Shown here: piece by piece, positions 49,491 through 61,535 of the stretch
Numbering within the stretch: position 1 is the stretch's first letter
Layout of the letters: the number at the start of each line of letters is the position of its first letter
NCBI GenBank assembly: GCA_027946365.1
Contig: JAPEUQ010000008.1
Location: 124,001 to 188,000 of the forward strand
Direction of reading: 5' to 3'
Source of the DNA: Kalmusia sp. IMI 367209
Lineage: Eukaryota; Ascomycota; Dothideomycetes; Pleosporales; Didymosphaeriaceae
Length of the DNA stretch: 64,000 nt
Program-made: the position numbers and the translations under genes
Notes under the pieces: generated by a model
Told to the model about the DNA's origin: nothing
What the model saw: the letters and a program-made list of their open reading frames with translations, nothing else
Database searches by the model: none

Positions 49491-50935
49491 ATGGGGAACT
49501 GGTTCGGCAACCTTGACCTTGCCTACAAGTACACGTAAGGCGAAGCTTTCTCCAATGTTCGTCTATTGTTTGCTAAACGTTGCAGAGTTGTCTTTGTATC
49601 ACTTCTTGTCTTGACCATTCTAGCCGGTTTAGTGAAGGTCTTCTTCGATCGTAGGAAGTGAGTATGGCCACCGATACCACAATGATGCACTGACAAAAGC
49701 AAAGATTGAAGAAGCTTGCCGCAAAGCAGAATGAAGATACGATTATCAAAGAGGAACGAACGGAGTTGAACGAACGAGAGAAGGATGAGGGCGATCTTTT
49801 CGGCATTCGCGCCTTAGAAGCAGGTTTCTATGCCGGCATTGCACAGTCACGCCCGACCTCAAGAGCCGGATCCATTACAGGCACCCCTAACATGAGTACG
49901 AGCACCCTCGTCGGTGGTATCAGCTCGCCCAAAATCCAGACGCACTCAATGAACAACAGCGTCGCTACGCTTCCACTTGCTCACACCAAAGAGCGTAACC
50001 ACAGCCCCTTCCGCGACTCCGATACCTTGCCTTCTCTGGGATCCGAACCACGAAGAAAGACGCCTCCTACCATCAGGTTAGCGCCTTCAGAAGCGGAGCT
50101 CAGCGGAAGAATCAACCACAATGCCGCCATTAACGTGAGCTTGAACGTGCCTCGGTCACCTGTCACCAACCGAGCACCACCATCACCTACATTTGGCGGT
50201 TCAGACAGCGGCGAAAGTGACGGAAGGCTATCACCACGCTCACCCCGTTCGCCAAGCTTCACGAAGCCGGAACACTACGCTCCCAATCCGCCGCAGCTGA
50301 CTTTGCCCGAAGGCTTTCGAGCCTCGTTTGTGTCGATTCACGAGCAATACATGTCTCAGGCGGGTTCTTTGATAATAGCCTCGCCTTCGCACAGCGTCAC
50401 CGCGTCTCCAACTCTTTCTCCTGAAGTAAGGGTCCCATCGATGCCCGGCATTACATTGAATGACGCCGAATTAAGTACGTATATTCCCTTTGTCAGACAT
50501 AATACCCATCTATAAGTCCTTACGTTGGGTTACTCTGGAGACTTTTGTGAACGATGCAGATGGGATGGAAAGTAGCAGACATTATGTGCAATTCTGACAT
50601 CTTATCAAGATTCCACTCCTCCACTTTCCCCGGTCCTGCTATTACCAAGGACGTACCAACCGTCACACCAACGGGATGATAGCGACTCTAGCATCTATAG
50701 TGATAGGCGAAGGAGCACAAACGAGCCCGAAGTAACACTGGAGCCAAATCGCAAATCCGTAGCCGTGGTCACAAGCAAGGGCGATAACCGCAGGACGCTT
50801 CTTGCACCTGTCGCATTAAGCGGAAACCGCTACAGCGATATCTACGATGCATATTACCGACACTCGATGCTCAACCCTAGCTCGTCGACGCGCTCAGACG
50901 AATCTCACACGGCAGATGCTCCCTTGCCGTCATAG
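49491..50935 (+). CDS. single-pass membrane protein with long disordered tail, unknown
   Basis: Four exons (49491-49534, 49586-49657, 49705-50474, 50610-50935) give 403 aa. The short N-terminus MGNWFGNLDLAYKYT precedes one hydrophobic helix (VVFVSLLVLTILAGLVKVFF) encoded by a 72-nt exon, then a basic stop-transfer stretch (DRRKLKKLAAK). The rest is Ser/Pro-rich with many SPxxSP sites (RLSPRSPRSPSF) and no folded domain visible. Likely topology: short outside or lumenal end and a long cytosolic tail, inferred from positive charge after the helix. Family not recognised. Intron boundaries are well supported because each frame change is at a clean GT-AG pair. Confidence 0.75.
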
Positions 50936-51837
50936 AACAGTGCTGGTATGGCGGAGTAAGGACGTTGAAATTGGGTTTTACAGCTGGCTGACGGGGCTTA
51001 CTTGGCGCCGTCCTTTCGCTTCGCTCCAGCGAATTCGTAAGGCGGCGCTGCGCTCACTCGGCCCTCGCGACAAAAAGCGCACAGGGCGCAATCTGCACAG
51101 CGAACGGCGTTTCGCTTTTGTTTATGGAGCTGGCAAGGGAGGGCAATGGCACTGCGATGCATTTACGGAAATCCCATTGCATGGTCTCTTTCCTTTCGTT
51201 TCGACCAAGAATGCCGGAACGGATGAGGAAAGCTGAGGATGACACTGCGATGGTGGCTGAGGAGGCGACGACGACGCGTCACACAACGTTTTTGATGGGA
51301 TTGGGCTGGCTACACAAAAGATGTGGATGGCATTATGCGCCTTGAATGGCCCACTCTTCCCCACGATTACTACTATACTCATTATTGTAATTTCTATTCA
51401 GGCAGCGCACACGGCGCGATACCCCTACTGTAGGCTAGCTTGGCGCAGCATGCCGCCACCCAAATACCCATTGGATTTCACTACCTCCTGAGTGGTTGTT
51501 GCATGTGAAGGTAGACGTCTGTGACGGGAGCGACAGATGATGGTTCGAGAGCACGGAAAATTTTGGCTAATGAAATGACTTTCACGTGTTGATCGGACCA
51601 CCAGCGGCTGCGATTGGCTGGCCCCTGGCAGAAGCGAGGCGGTGAAGGCGCCCGATTTCGAGCCTCGACGTCTTTCTTTAAGATCGCCACCGCCGTTGAT
51701 ACTATGCGTTCATGACCCTAGGTGGCTAGCAGTCGCGCCTCCAATCTCTATTCGCACTCGGTTCTGCGTGGGAATTTCGCCTGCTCTCTTCACACCTCTC
51801 GAGCCCTCGCGAATCCGAATTTCCGGCAATATTGATT
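50936..51837. other. intergenic, promoter of squalene epoxidase
   Basis: About 900 bases. No gene supported; frames around 50,940-51,240 are short and overlap. A run of G/C-poor sequence lies at 51,360-51,400. Confidence 0.45.
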
Positions 51838-53459
51838 ATGTCTACGACCACTACGACGACCACGCTCCCTCCTTCGACGGCCACGGGAAGAGCCTCAACC
51901 GCAACCACGCTCCGGGCACGATCAATGGAGAAGTCCAAGGGTGCGCTGAGCACGGTGAACACAAGGGACGAGCGCGAGGTGCGGAGACGCGACCACCATG
52001 AGGCGGATGTCGTGATCGTGGGTGCGGGTGTGCTGGGATGCGCGGCGGCGGTGGCATTCGGGAAGCAGGGACGCAGCGTCATATTACTGGAGAGGAGTCT
52101 CAAGGAACCCGATCGCATCGTGGGGGAGCTGCTGCAGCCCGGCGGGGTGCAGGCATTGGAGACACTCGGTCTGAGAGGTGTGCATCCCCCCATTCGACTC
52201 CACGAGGGAACGAGCAGCGCGCGACCAGATGTAAAGTACTAACGAATGCATCAGACTGTCTGGAAGGCATCGACGCCATCCCCTGCTACGGCTACCAGGT
52301 CGATTTCCACCGCGAAGGCGTCCACATCCCCTACCCCGCCAATCTCACCTCCACCTCATCGCCCGCAAATCCTCCGGAGGGCCGCTCCTTCCATCACGGC
52401 CGCTTCATCCAGAAGTTGCGCGCCGCCGCGCGCGCCACGCCCAATGTCACCGTCGTCGAGACCACTGTCACAGACATCGTCAAGGACTCGTACACGCAGC
52501 AGATCCTGGGCGTCGAATCACAGACCGAGGGCAAGGCAGACTACTACTTCGGCTCGCTGACGCTCGTCGCCGATGGCTACGCCAGCAAGTTCCGGAAGGG
52601 CTACATACAGCGTGCCCCCGAGGTGCGGAGTAAGTTCTGGGGTCTCGAATTGATCGATGCGGAGCTGCCCATGCCGAACCACGGCCACGTTATCCTCTCC
52701 GATGCACCTCCAATCCTCATCTACCAAATCGGCACTCACGAGACCCGCATTCTCATTGATATACCCGAGAACCTCCCATCGGCCTCCGTCAAAGCCGGCG
52801 GCGTGAAGAACCACCTTCTCAACGTCGCGCTCCCTGCCCTTCCCACAAGCGTCCAGCCTTCCTTCCGCCGGGCCATCGAAACCGGCAAACTCCGCAGCAT
52901 GCCCAACTCCTTCCTCCCTCCCGCAACTCAGAAGACGCCCGGCATGATCATCCTCGGTGACGCGATGAACATGCGACACCCCCTTACTGGCGGCGGCATG
53001 ACCGTCGCCTTCAACGACGTAGTCCACATCTCCAACCTCCTCTCCCCCTCCAATGTACCCCATCTCGAAGACACAACCGCGGTACTGCGCGCCATGTCGC
53101 AGTTCCACTGGTCGCGCAAATCGTCCTCTTCTGTCATCAACATCCTCGCCATGGCACTATACGCGCTCTTCGCAGCCAACGACTCGGCGCTCAAGGCGCT
53201 GCAGAACGGCTGCTTTAGGTATTTCCAGCGCGGAGGGAAGTGCATTTCGGAGCCGTGTGGGTTGCTCTCGGGACTGCTGAAGAATCCCTGGGTGTTGGTG
53301 AGGCATTTCTTCGCCGTGGCATTCTATGCCGTTTGGTGTCGGGCGCTCGAAGGCCCCGTCTGGAGGGTGCCGTATGTACTTCTCGTGGAGAGTATATTGG
53401 TGATTTGGAAGGCGTGCGTTGTCATCGGGCCATATTTGCTGGCGGAGATGAAGGCGTAG
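51838..53459 (+). CDS. erg1: squalene epoxidase (squalene monooxygenase)
   Basis: Converts squalene to 2,3-oxidosqualene with FAD, NADPH and O2 in the ergosterol pathway, at the ER; the target of allylamines. Two exons (51838-52177, 52255-53459; 77-nt intron with perfect TACTAAC branch site) give 514 aa. The FAD dinucleotide fold is DVVIVGAGVLGCAAAVAFG, followed by LLERSLKEPDRIVGELLQPG, then HHGRFIQKLR. The second FAD motif is MIILGDAMNMRHPLTGGGMT. The C-terminal hydrophobic segments (HFFAVAFYAVW; LLVESILVIWKACVVIGPYLL) anchor it in the membrane. The N-terminal 45 residues are Thr-rich and low-complexity. Complete as far as visible. Confidence 0.96.
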
Positions 53460-56400
53460 AGCGCTTACATTTGGGCACGAGGGCGTTTGAGGTTGGGAAT
53501 GAATATGGCATATGGGTGTATATATTTTAATAGTAATATTTTGCACATGGCATTGTTGTGGTTCTCTGCGTGGCGAGTTGTCTGGGCATACACAGTATGG
53601 TGGAGGATGTGCTCCATCGGCCGGCGCTGATGGACTGCACCGTCCGTACTTGTTAGCATCCTTTAAAGTCCGGCACTGCCCTTTTCCAACAAAGCCTATA
53701 AATACCCCCCTCGAACCTACCCTTTCTCTCCTCACACTCTTCTCAAAGTCTGTCTCTTCTTGGCTAAAATTCATCGATGATATTCCCATGTGAGCGGATC
53801 CTCTTCGATGGGAACTACAGTTCCAATGAGAACATTTCAATGGGATCCCGCTCTTGCAGACGACTTATACATACGTGGGGTTGAGAAGACTAAAATGCGA
53901 TCTTGCCCGCGTCATGGTGTAGCGGCCTTCTTCCGTTCTCTCCAAAGTCGATTCGAGCGGTAATATGGGCTTCCGATTCTCAAAAGGTCGGTTTGGGATC
54001 ATGTATGAGCGTGTTTAGTCGGGCTTGTAACGACCGAAATAAGGGACGACGACGATGACGCGTATGGGGTGTTACCTTACGAGGGCTTAAGACCTCTGAT
54101 CATGGACTAAAATCAACAGGACACGTTGTCATGTCCGTCGGAGGCTTCTATTGTATCATGTCTTTGAGAAGCTTACGTCAAAGATCAATGGATTCATGAG
54201 GGTTCGCTTTTTGCAGCGACTGAAAGACAATCTAAACATACGCATGTTGGGCGTTGGCTTGTGGGTAGCTTTAGCGCCTGCGCCTGCGGACATAAACGAT
54301 CAAGTCGCGATATGACGGACTGCTCTCCGTACTCTTAATTACGAGACTGGTCCAGACATGGCTGGTTGGATATCAGACGCCTTTCGGGGGCACTAAAAGC
54401 ATGTTTTCAATATGCTAGGGGGACGGTTTATCGAGGACGGTGAGCTATCATAAGTGCTCCAGCTCGAATTCTAGGACTGTTACGTTATGTCGATGGAACC
54501 TTTTACTTTTCTGTCTAAAACAACCTGATATCAAAACCCATGGAATTGAGGACTTGTCTACCTTTCAAGGACTAAAATCCGCGTATAGTTATGCCACAGC
54601 CTCCTCTACGAGACAGCTTTCCTTCACACACACACACACACACACACACGGACCGAACTAAAACCAACAATAAACCATGGAATTGTCGTTTTTCTCCCTT
54701 GGTGTTCTCTCAAATAAAACCTTGAATCATGTGATGGAGTGCTTGGTCAACGACCTTTAATTCCGCCTCGCTTCTCTGCGCTGACATCTTGGCTACAACG
54801 ACGAATAGTTCTAGATCACGTTTTTATTTATCCTCGCTAAAACCGCACCGATTCTACTACCATGAGCAGGTCCTTTCTTGTGAGTGGCTTTTCTCTCCAC
54901 GCTCACATACATCGGGAAAACGGTCTATGTGCACTGTCTTTCCCCTAAAACAAAGGTTGCACAATGGTATGGGTGGACCATCGACTTGAGCATCAAGAGT
55001 GCTATTGCAACTGCTGATGTCTTTCCCTCTTACGGATTCAGTCCTGTACTTGACCGAACTCAAGCGGCAACTTTATGCTGTGCTGGCTCTTTAGGCTATT
55101 GCGCTAGATGTGCAAATCCATCATCTTAGAAGACTATACGCGACTTGATCTGCTGTTCATGTTTCGCTCGCTAGTCGACGTCGCAACTTAGAAGATGTGA
55201 ATGAGTTCCAATGTGCCTTTTCTTCTCCTCGACACGCAGCTCAAATCAACAAATGGCAGCGCTTCCCTTGCTCAAAAGAAGAGTTGCTAGGTCGACATAT
55301 CCTTCTCTCTTTCTTTACGAGGCTATGCTTCTACTTTAGCACAAACCGACCATATGCACGCACCTATTATGGCCTCCAAAAGCTGGTGAGGCTAGAAGCC
55401 CTAGACGTGACCGGAATGTCTAAAACATCGACATCTCTAGGATATGTGCTTTGCGCTCTCTTCCTTCGCAGGGTGTTGGGGTGGAACACTCGCATCGACT
55501 GATCGATAGATTCGAACTGCTAAGAGATGATATTAAGGGCGTACCTTGACAATTAAGAAAGCATCTTCACAAGTACATATTCGATTTGACTTCTTGATTC
55601 GAAGCGTCCGATGGCTTCGCTCATGCAGAAATACCCATGAAGAGCTTAGTCCTTGTCGAGAAGTGGGGAACCTGCATGAATACCTCCCTACTACCTTCAG
55701 ATTCCCTCCACACATCACTATCAGCGAACAATTGATCAAAAATCGGATGCAGCTAGAGGCATGGCTTGAGTGTCTCTCTAAAAATGCGACAGAGGGAGGA
55801 ACATGTCGTCTCGCTCGTTCCACCATAGCTGGGAATACATGTGGCTTAGATGAGTTACAAACTGCTAGTAACGCGGCGTATGTCCTCTCTCTTCTCCAAT
55901 TACGAATATTATCTCGATATGTTCTTGTCTGGGGCTCCTGCTTTCTGACAGCATTGACGCAACCTCTTCATGTTAGCTCGCTTCATCTTTCACAGCTAGC
56001 AACATCTCTGGTCTTAGGAGAAGAAGTCGAGACGCACACAACCATCAGTTATGGTTAGGTTCTGTTTTCGAAAAACCAAGCTATTCCAAATCATGTGGGA
56101 AGCTTACTCTCCATTTTGCAGTTGCATTGTCCGATGTTTGCGCTTGCTCGTCTTCCTACAAACGAGGACAAGCATCGCTCATGGGAGAGGAAATAAAGCT
56201 CGCAGCATGCAGAATTGCGTATTCTCCAACTTTCTAGAATACGAGTCCGCGACAAGATGTCTGGACTCGCGCAGCTTCCTTCCCAAAGCAACCGGACTCG
56301 CACCAAAACTGCAAGTTGTAAACATTAACGGGATCAACTAAGAGAGCCTGAAACCGGAGAAATGTGGCGCAGGCGCAAAGTTCAGCCTATTTTGAGGGAC

Positions 56401-58027
56401 TCGTGGTGCGCAGATATATGGTGCTTCCTGATAAGACATCCAAAGATCTTGAAATCCTGGAGATGGGCTGGCGGGACGTGAGCCCAGACTAACATGGATG
56501 GACTAAAATTCAAAATATCGAGGACAGTTTGAGTCAAAGGCTCACGAAAGATTCACTCGGGAACCTCGAATGTGAATCTTGTAGACAAACGGATGGAAGC
56601 CACGAAAGAAATATTGAATGCAGTTCTGGAAAGCTAAAGATGCCTACTACATGGAGATCGCCATTGTTATTCATTTCATCAAAGACGTATGCCTCTGTAA
56701 TTTATGTGCTGGCACCGGAGGCTGTACAAAAGACATGATTGCTGATGAATATTGTGGAGACAGCCTCCCATACTACATGCATTAAGACTAAACCCAGATC
56801 AGCAAAACAACGGGCTGTTTCTCGTTCTTCGCGTACTGATATTTTGACATGGGCGTGATCTTAGTTTTCCTATCCGAAGTCTAGTATTGACACTAGACGG
56901 GATACAACTACGTGATAAAGAAAAAAAAACTGTGGAAATCCCCATGCATGACTCTGGAAAATGCGGAGAACGAATTCCATGTGCGGAGAAGGCTGGCCCA
57001 AAGTCCATGTATCAGAAACTCCATGCTTTGTTCTACCTCCCTGAGATTCCATGCTTGGAAGCCATGAACCAAAAACAATGTCTCAACAAGCGTATGGAGA
57101 TCTTTTGACGACGACAAAATATATGGGCAACCTATGTTATATGCACGAGGGGAGAGTACATTAAGATTTCTACGTGTTATATTGATGTCTTGTGTCGGGT
57201 CCGTGGAACACAAATCACCTATTGCAGCATATAAATCTATAGTACCTCCACATGGCAGGTCCTCGAGAGCTTCACAACTTCGAACACAAAGAAGTGACAA
57301 AGTATCATATCTGAGACACGGAGAGAGGCTTCAATCTCAAACATAGCGCGCTGTGCTTCCGAGTAGAAAAATTGGGAATGTTACGTTATGCTTGTGTTAC
57401 TCAAACGTTTGTGTATAGACCATTGCGCCTAGGTGCAAAACGATCGACCATGCGTATCGACGGTTTGGCCACAAGTGGCTGTATGTTGGTGTCTTCGTTT
57501 CCCTTCCAAAAATTACTAGGTCGCGCGTGTAGCCGCTTGCAGCAAGATTGCAGATGGAGAAGGTAGACGGTGCTACTTCATGATGAAAGTCATCACCGTC
57601 ATCGTCGCACCTGTTTGATCAGGACGTAGTGTATCCATGCCTATTAGGGAGATCTTTCGCCAGAAATGGGGAAAAATCGTTGCTCGGCAGCGGGTGATGC
57701 GTTTTCGATGGTAAGGGCTGGTATGCACAGTCTTAGGATATATTGTCGGGCTCATACGGTGTGTATCATGCACCCTGGAACGACTCGTTGCCTACTATGT
57801 TGCTTGATTCATCTTGCTGCAAAGAGACACAACCGTTGCTACAGGAATTGAGGAACCAGGTGGGTATGAAAGGAGATAATCGCTGATATCATGACACGTC
57901 ATTCAAGCAAGCCAACTATCCAATGCTATGGGATAGCCTGAAAATTCCCTTTTGTCCCAACTAGTAGCTTTAATGCGACCTGTAAAAGAAAACCATAAAA
58001 TCATCTTACACAACTTTTCTCCATCCG
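53460..58027. other. gene-poor region, 4.6 kb
   Basis: No exon with a recognisable domain on either strand. It contains a TATAAATA element at 53,697 with a C/T-rich tract behind it but no convincing gene after it, a CA microsatellite at 54,626-54,650, and several copies of the decamer GGACTAAAAT. Small open frames (up to 170 codons at 55,546-56,058) lack protein-like composition. Decayed repeat DNA is the most likely reading. Confidence 0.4.
54626..54650. repeat. (CA)12 microsatellite
   Basis: An uninterrupted CA dinucleotide run of about 25 bases in non-coding DNA. Confidence 0.95.
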
Positions 58028-59282
58028 TTATGTCGGCTTCATGCCGTACGTTATGTGGAATTGTACATAGGTATGCACATTCGGGTCCTTGATCTCTCTC
58101 CTTGCAAGGGCCAAGACGATTTGCAGATCTTCTGCTCTTCCACCGAGCACTTGCGTATATCCCCTCAACATATACGCTTCAAAGCCGCCTTCTAGTATCA
58201 TGATCTGCTCGAGGCGTCCAATTGTCCGCAAGCGCTTGGACCGCGGCCACGGACCCATGGGTAGCTTGTACACAACGTCTTTTACATTGGTGAAGCCGGC
58301 AGCTTGCATCTGGTCGGCCCAGCTCCGCGGGGCATCGAGCGGAGCCCCCATCTTTTCGGCCATCTCAAAGTAGAGTCGTCCGGATTCCACGTAGCCGCTG
58401 TTGGGGGGTATTGTGTCGTCGTCGGTCAATGCGCCTGGGATTGTGCTGGCGAGCTGGATCCAGCCGCCTGGTTTGAGGTGCGTATATGCCTGGGTGATTA
58501 GGCGGGGCCAATCACGCACGGCCGTCATCAAGTCACGACCGTGGATAAAATCAAAGTGCGCTGGCTGATAGGGCCAATCTTCCTCGACGTCGTCGATCTC
58601 GAACATACAATTGGGCGGCACGAAACTGGGTTGTGTGGGTGCGATGTCGACGCCGATGATCTCCGCATTGGGAAATTTATCGGCCATGTCCATTGCCCAG
58701 ATGCCTGTTCCTGTCCCCAAATCCAACACACGGCTCCCGCTGGCTTCTAGCCGTTCATCTGGTATTGGGGCGACATAGAGCTTGTCGTTCAGTAACAGGT
58801 TGTACTTGTGGTGCTGGAGATCCTGGCGATCGAGCTCCTTCTCGTCCATGGGCATGCCATACTCGTGCTTCCCGTAGGATGCATATTGCCGGCCTTCAAT
58901 CTCGACGCCGCGTCGCACTTCGGATAGGATGGAGGAGAGGAAGGAAGAAGCATCGGAGCCGTCGTATCTGCATCTATTGTGAGCCCCCGAAGATGACGCG
59001 GCAGACTGTGAGTTTCGCATACCCCTCATCAGAAAAAGCGTCGTCGTCGGCCTGATTGTGTGCCTCTAATACATGATCCCCGCTATTCTCCTGGTCGTAC
59101 TCGCTCGCAGAGCCGGCGTCGATGCCCGAGTCCACCGGCGCTTGCTCTGCAGCAGCGTCGATTTTAGGCGGAGGATCGCTGGGTCCAGCATCGTGGCCAG
59201 AGGAGCCGTGTTGGGAGGGTGATGGCGCTGCAGGTGGTCGGGCATCCGAAGGCGGACTGACGCCCTCTTGAGGCTGGTCCAT
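58028..59282 (-). CDS. LaeA-like SAM-dependent methyltransferase
   Basis: Two exons (59282-59023, 58967-58028; 55-nt intron) give 399 aa. Residues 1-85 are Pro/Ser/Asp-rich. Then come the conserved lead-in SYGKHEYGMPMDEKELDRQD and LQHHKYNLLLNDKLYVAPI, motif I VLDLGTGTGIWAMDMAD, acidic binding residue in IIGVDIAPTQPSFVPPNC and FDFIHGRDLMTAV. This is the fungal LaeA/TAM-domain group, many of which lie in or near secondary-metabolite clusters; LaeA itself works with velvet proteins. The orthologue of LaeA cannot be separated from its many paralogues by eye. Start 59282 is the first true ATG in the frame. It diverges from the O-methyltransferase-like gene 473 bases away. Confidence 0.9.
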
Positions 59283-59755
59283 AGCGTCTGGACCGCGGTC
59301 GGATGCTGCGAGGCGGCCTACAATGTTCGGCGGGTGGAGTCGGGCGCGCAAAGAGCGGCAGGGGAGTAGAAGCTGTGAGTATCGTGGACTACGGTGGAGT
59401 TATGGTGGGATAATTCCGGGGGTGCGCCATGGGGCCGGCTCGAATTGCTGGCCAGATAGCGCAAAGCGCAAAAGCATGGTACCGGCGCCGTGGTGGGCGG
59501 ATCGCCCGTGATCGCTTTGTTGTTTTACAGCTCGTGTCGGCCGTTCCCCGCCCGAATAGTCGCTTAAATCCCGCATGTTAGGAGCCGAGCCGTGCATATA
59601 GCGCTGGTTGTGTGAGCTAGTGGGGGTCTGCCAGAATAGCATCACGACGGCCCACCCACCATGGACATTGCTTCCTGCTCTGACGCGGGTCTGCGTCTTT
59701 CTTCTTGCCTGTGTTACCACCTGCCTGCCTCTAGTGCATCTAAAGATTATTGTCA
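59283..59755. promoter_or_regulatory. bidirectional promoter region, 473 bp
   Basis: The whole interval lies between the ATGs of the divergent LaeA-like (-) and O-methyltransferase-like (+) genes, so it must hold both promoters. No palindromic Zn-cluster site stood out clearly by eye. Co-regulation is inferred from arrangement only. Confidence 0.5.
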
Positions 59756-61070
59756 ATGGCCGCCAACCCTCCGTCGCAAGGCGCGCTCGCCCTCATAGAC
59801 AGCATCTCCAAGCTCGGTGAAGGACTGAAGAATGGAGAGCAGGGCGCAAGAGAAGGCCTGCTGGGTGCCTGCTCGAAGCTCATCGCCGAGATTAGCCATC
59901 CGTCCGAGACCATGTTGCAGTTGCTGTGGGCGCAACCGGCGCACCTTTCGGTAATCCGCATGGGCGTCGAAATCAAGCTCTTTCAAGCCATGCAAGCCCT
60001 CGACGAGGCTGGAAAGACGGCAACCGAGATTGCGTCCAGATGTGAGCCAAAGGCGGACCCAGTTCTTGTCGGTACGGCTCTGTAAACCAGTCACATTGCC
60101 ACAGTCGCTGAGAAGGTGGATAGGAAGGATGCTTCGCCATCTCGCCGCCATGAATACTGTACAGGAAACGGCCCCTGATACATTCGCACCTACCGCCACG
60201 TCCAAAGCATTTGCCGAGCCATCTTATCAAGATTCCATCCTTTACATTGTAGACAACTTCCAGCCCGCCCATTTGAAGATGCCCAGCTTCTTCCAGGAGC
60301 ACGGTTTCACGTCGCCCAACTCGCAAACGGATGGTCCGTTCCAACATGCCTTCGATTGCAAGGGCTACCACTACTTCGAATACTTCCAAAAGTTTGACCA
60401 AGAGATGGGACGCCGTTTTGGCAGCATGATGGACGCCTGGAGCAAAGGCCGCCCGAGGTGGTTTGAAAAGGAATTCTACCCCGTAAAAGAGAGGCTGATC
60501 GCAGGTGCCAACACCGGGAGCGTATTTCTCGTTGACATTGGTGGTGGAACGGGGCATGACGTTGAGGGCGTCAGGCAAGCCTTCGCTACCGAACTTCCGG
60601 GTGCTCTCATCTTGCAGGACAGGCCCGAAGTCATTGAGTTCGCACAGATTGGCGACGGTGCCGAGAAGATGGCTCACGACTTTTTGACTGAGCAGCCAGT
60701 GAAAGGTGGGTGCGCTACTCTGTTTGACGAACCAGGACTGACTTAGCTTGTTCAAGGCGCACGGGCGTACTACCTGCATTCTATTATCCAGGATTGGAGC
60801 GACGATGTGAACATGCAGATCTTGAAAGCTATCGTCCCGGCCATGAAGGAAGGCTATTCGAAAGTGCTCGTTAACGACTTTGTGGTCCCGAATCAGGGTG
60901 CCCAGTGGGCACAAACTGCTCTTGACTGGGAGCTGATGGCATCCCTCGGTGCGCGCCATCGCACAGAGGCTGAACATCAGAAGCTGTACGAAGGCGTGGG
61001 TCTCAAGATAGTAGGTATCTGGCGACACCCGCATAGCTTGGATTCGCTGATCGAGCTTGAACTCGCATGA
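59756..61070 (+). CDS. O-methyltransferase family protein, altered HDW motif
   Basis: SAM-dependent O-methyltransferase of the plant COMT/fungal OmtA type (family 2). Three exons (59756-60071, 60124-60705, 60757-61070; introns of 52 and 51 nt) give 403 aa. Residues 30-110 form the winged-helix dimerisation part (WAQPAHLSVIRMGVEIKLFQ, TATEIASRC). The SAM motif is FLVDIGGGTGHDVEGVRQAF, followed by LILQDRPEVIEF. The position of the catalytic His-Asp-Trp reads YYLHSIIQDWSDDVNMQIL, with Gln in place of His. The C-terminal VLVNDFVVPNQGA and HPHSLDSLIELELA are intact. The loss of the general base suggests weak, altered or no methyl transfer, unless the nearby His substitutes. Confidence 0.88.
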
Positions 61071-61535
61071 CTTATGCATTGAACGGCCGAAAACTTACGA
61101 CATAACGTCTCACAGTACTCACATGCATGCTTTCTGAATTTTGTACATATGTACAGCGTATACCTTTGAACGTACATAGAATTTTAGGTTGAGGACTTTT
61201 CCGAGATCTTATTGTTCGAATTGCGCATCACGGACCACTCAGACTGCAAACGGTTTGAGAGGGCTTTACGACCACTTTTTGTTTCCTGAATTATACGTAG
61301 CACGCGTATGGAGGGCTCTAAGTCAACAGTTGCTCGACTATCTAGACGCTGGACTTGCCTGATGCAGTACCCCGCCCTTAACCTTCCATGACGTAAGCGA
61401 CCTCCACTGCACAAATGCTCTTGCCATCTGTTGATTTGTAAGGCCAATCTTATATCTTAAGAATTTCTCCACTCGGTATCAAACATTAACTCCAATTGTC
61501 AAATATTAGAGTTTCAAAATTGACATCCTCTTACA
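61071..61535. other. intergenic
   Basis: About 465 bases between two + strand genes, A/T-rich towards 61,500. No gene seen. Confidence 0.4.

Noticed and set aside
52518..53108. 196-codon minus-strand frame within squalene epoxidase
   Set aside because: Antisense to a well-conserved enzyme; composition (His/Val/Gly-rich) follows the codon bias of the sense strand.
53925..53970. tRNA-like boxes (TGGTGTAGCGG and GATTCGAGC)
   Set aside because: The A-box and B-box lookalikes are too close together and the flanks do not pair into acceptor, anticodon or T arms.
55546..56058. 170-codon plus-strand frame in the 53.5-58 kb tract
   Set aside because: No recognisable motif, no signal or membrane layout, and the surrounding sequence looks decayed; judged a chance frame.
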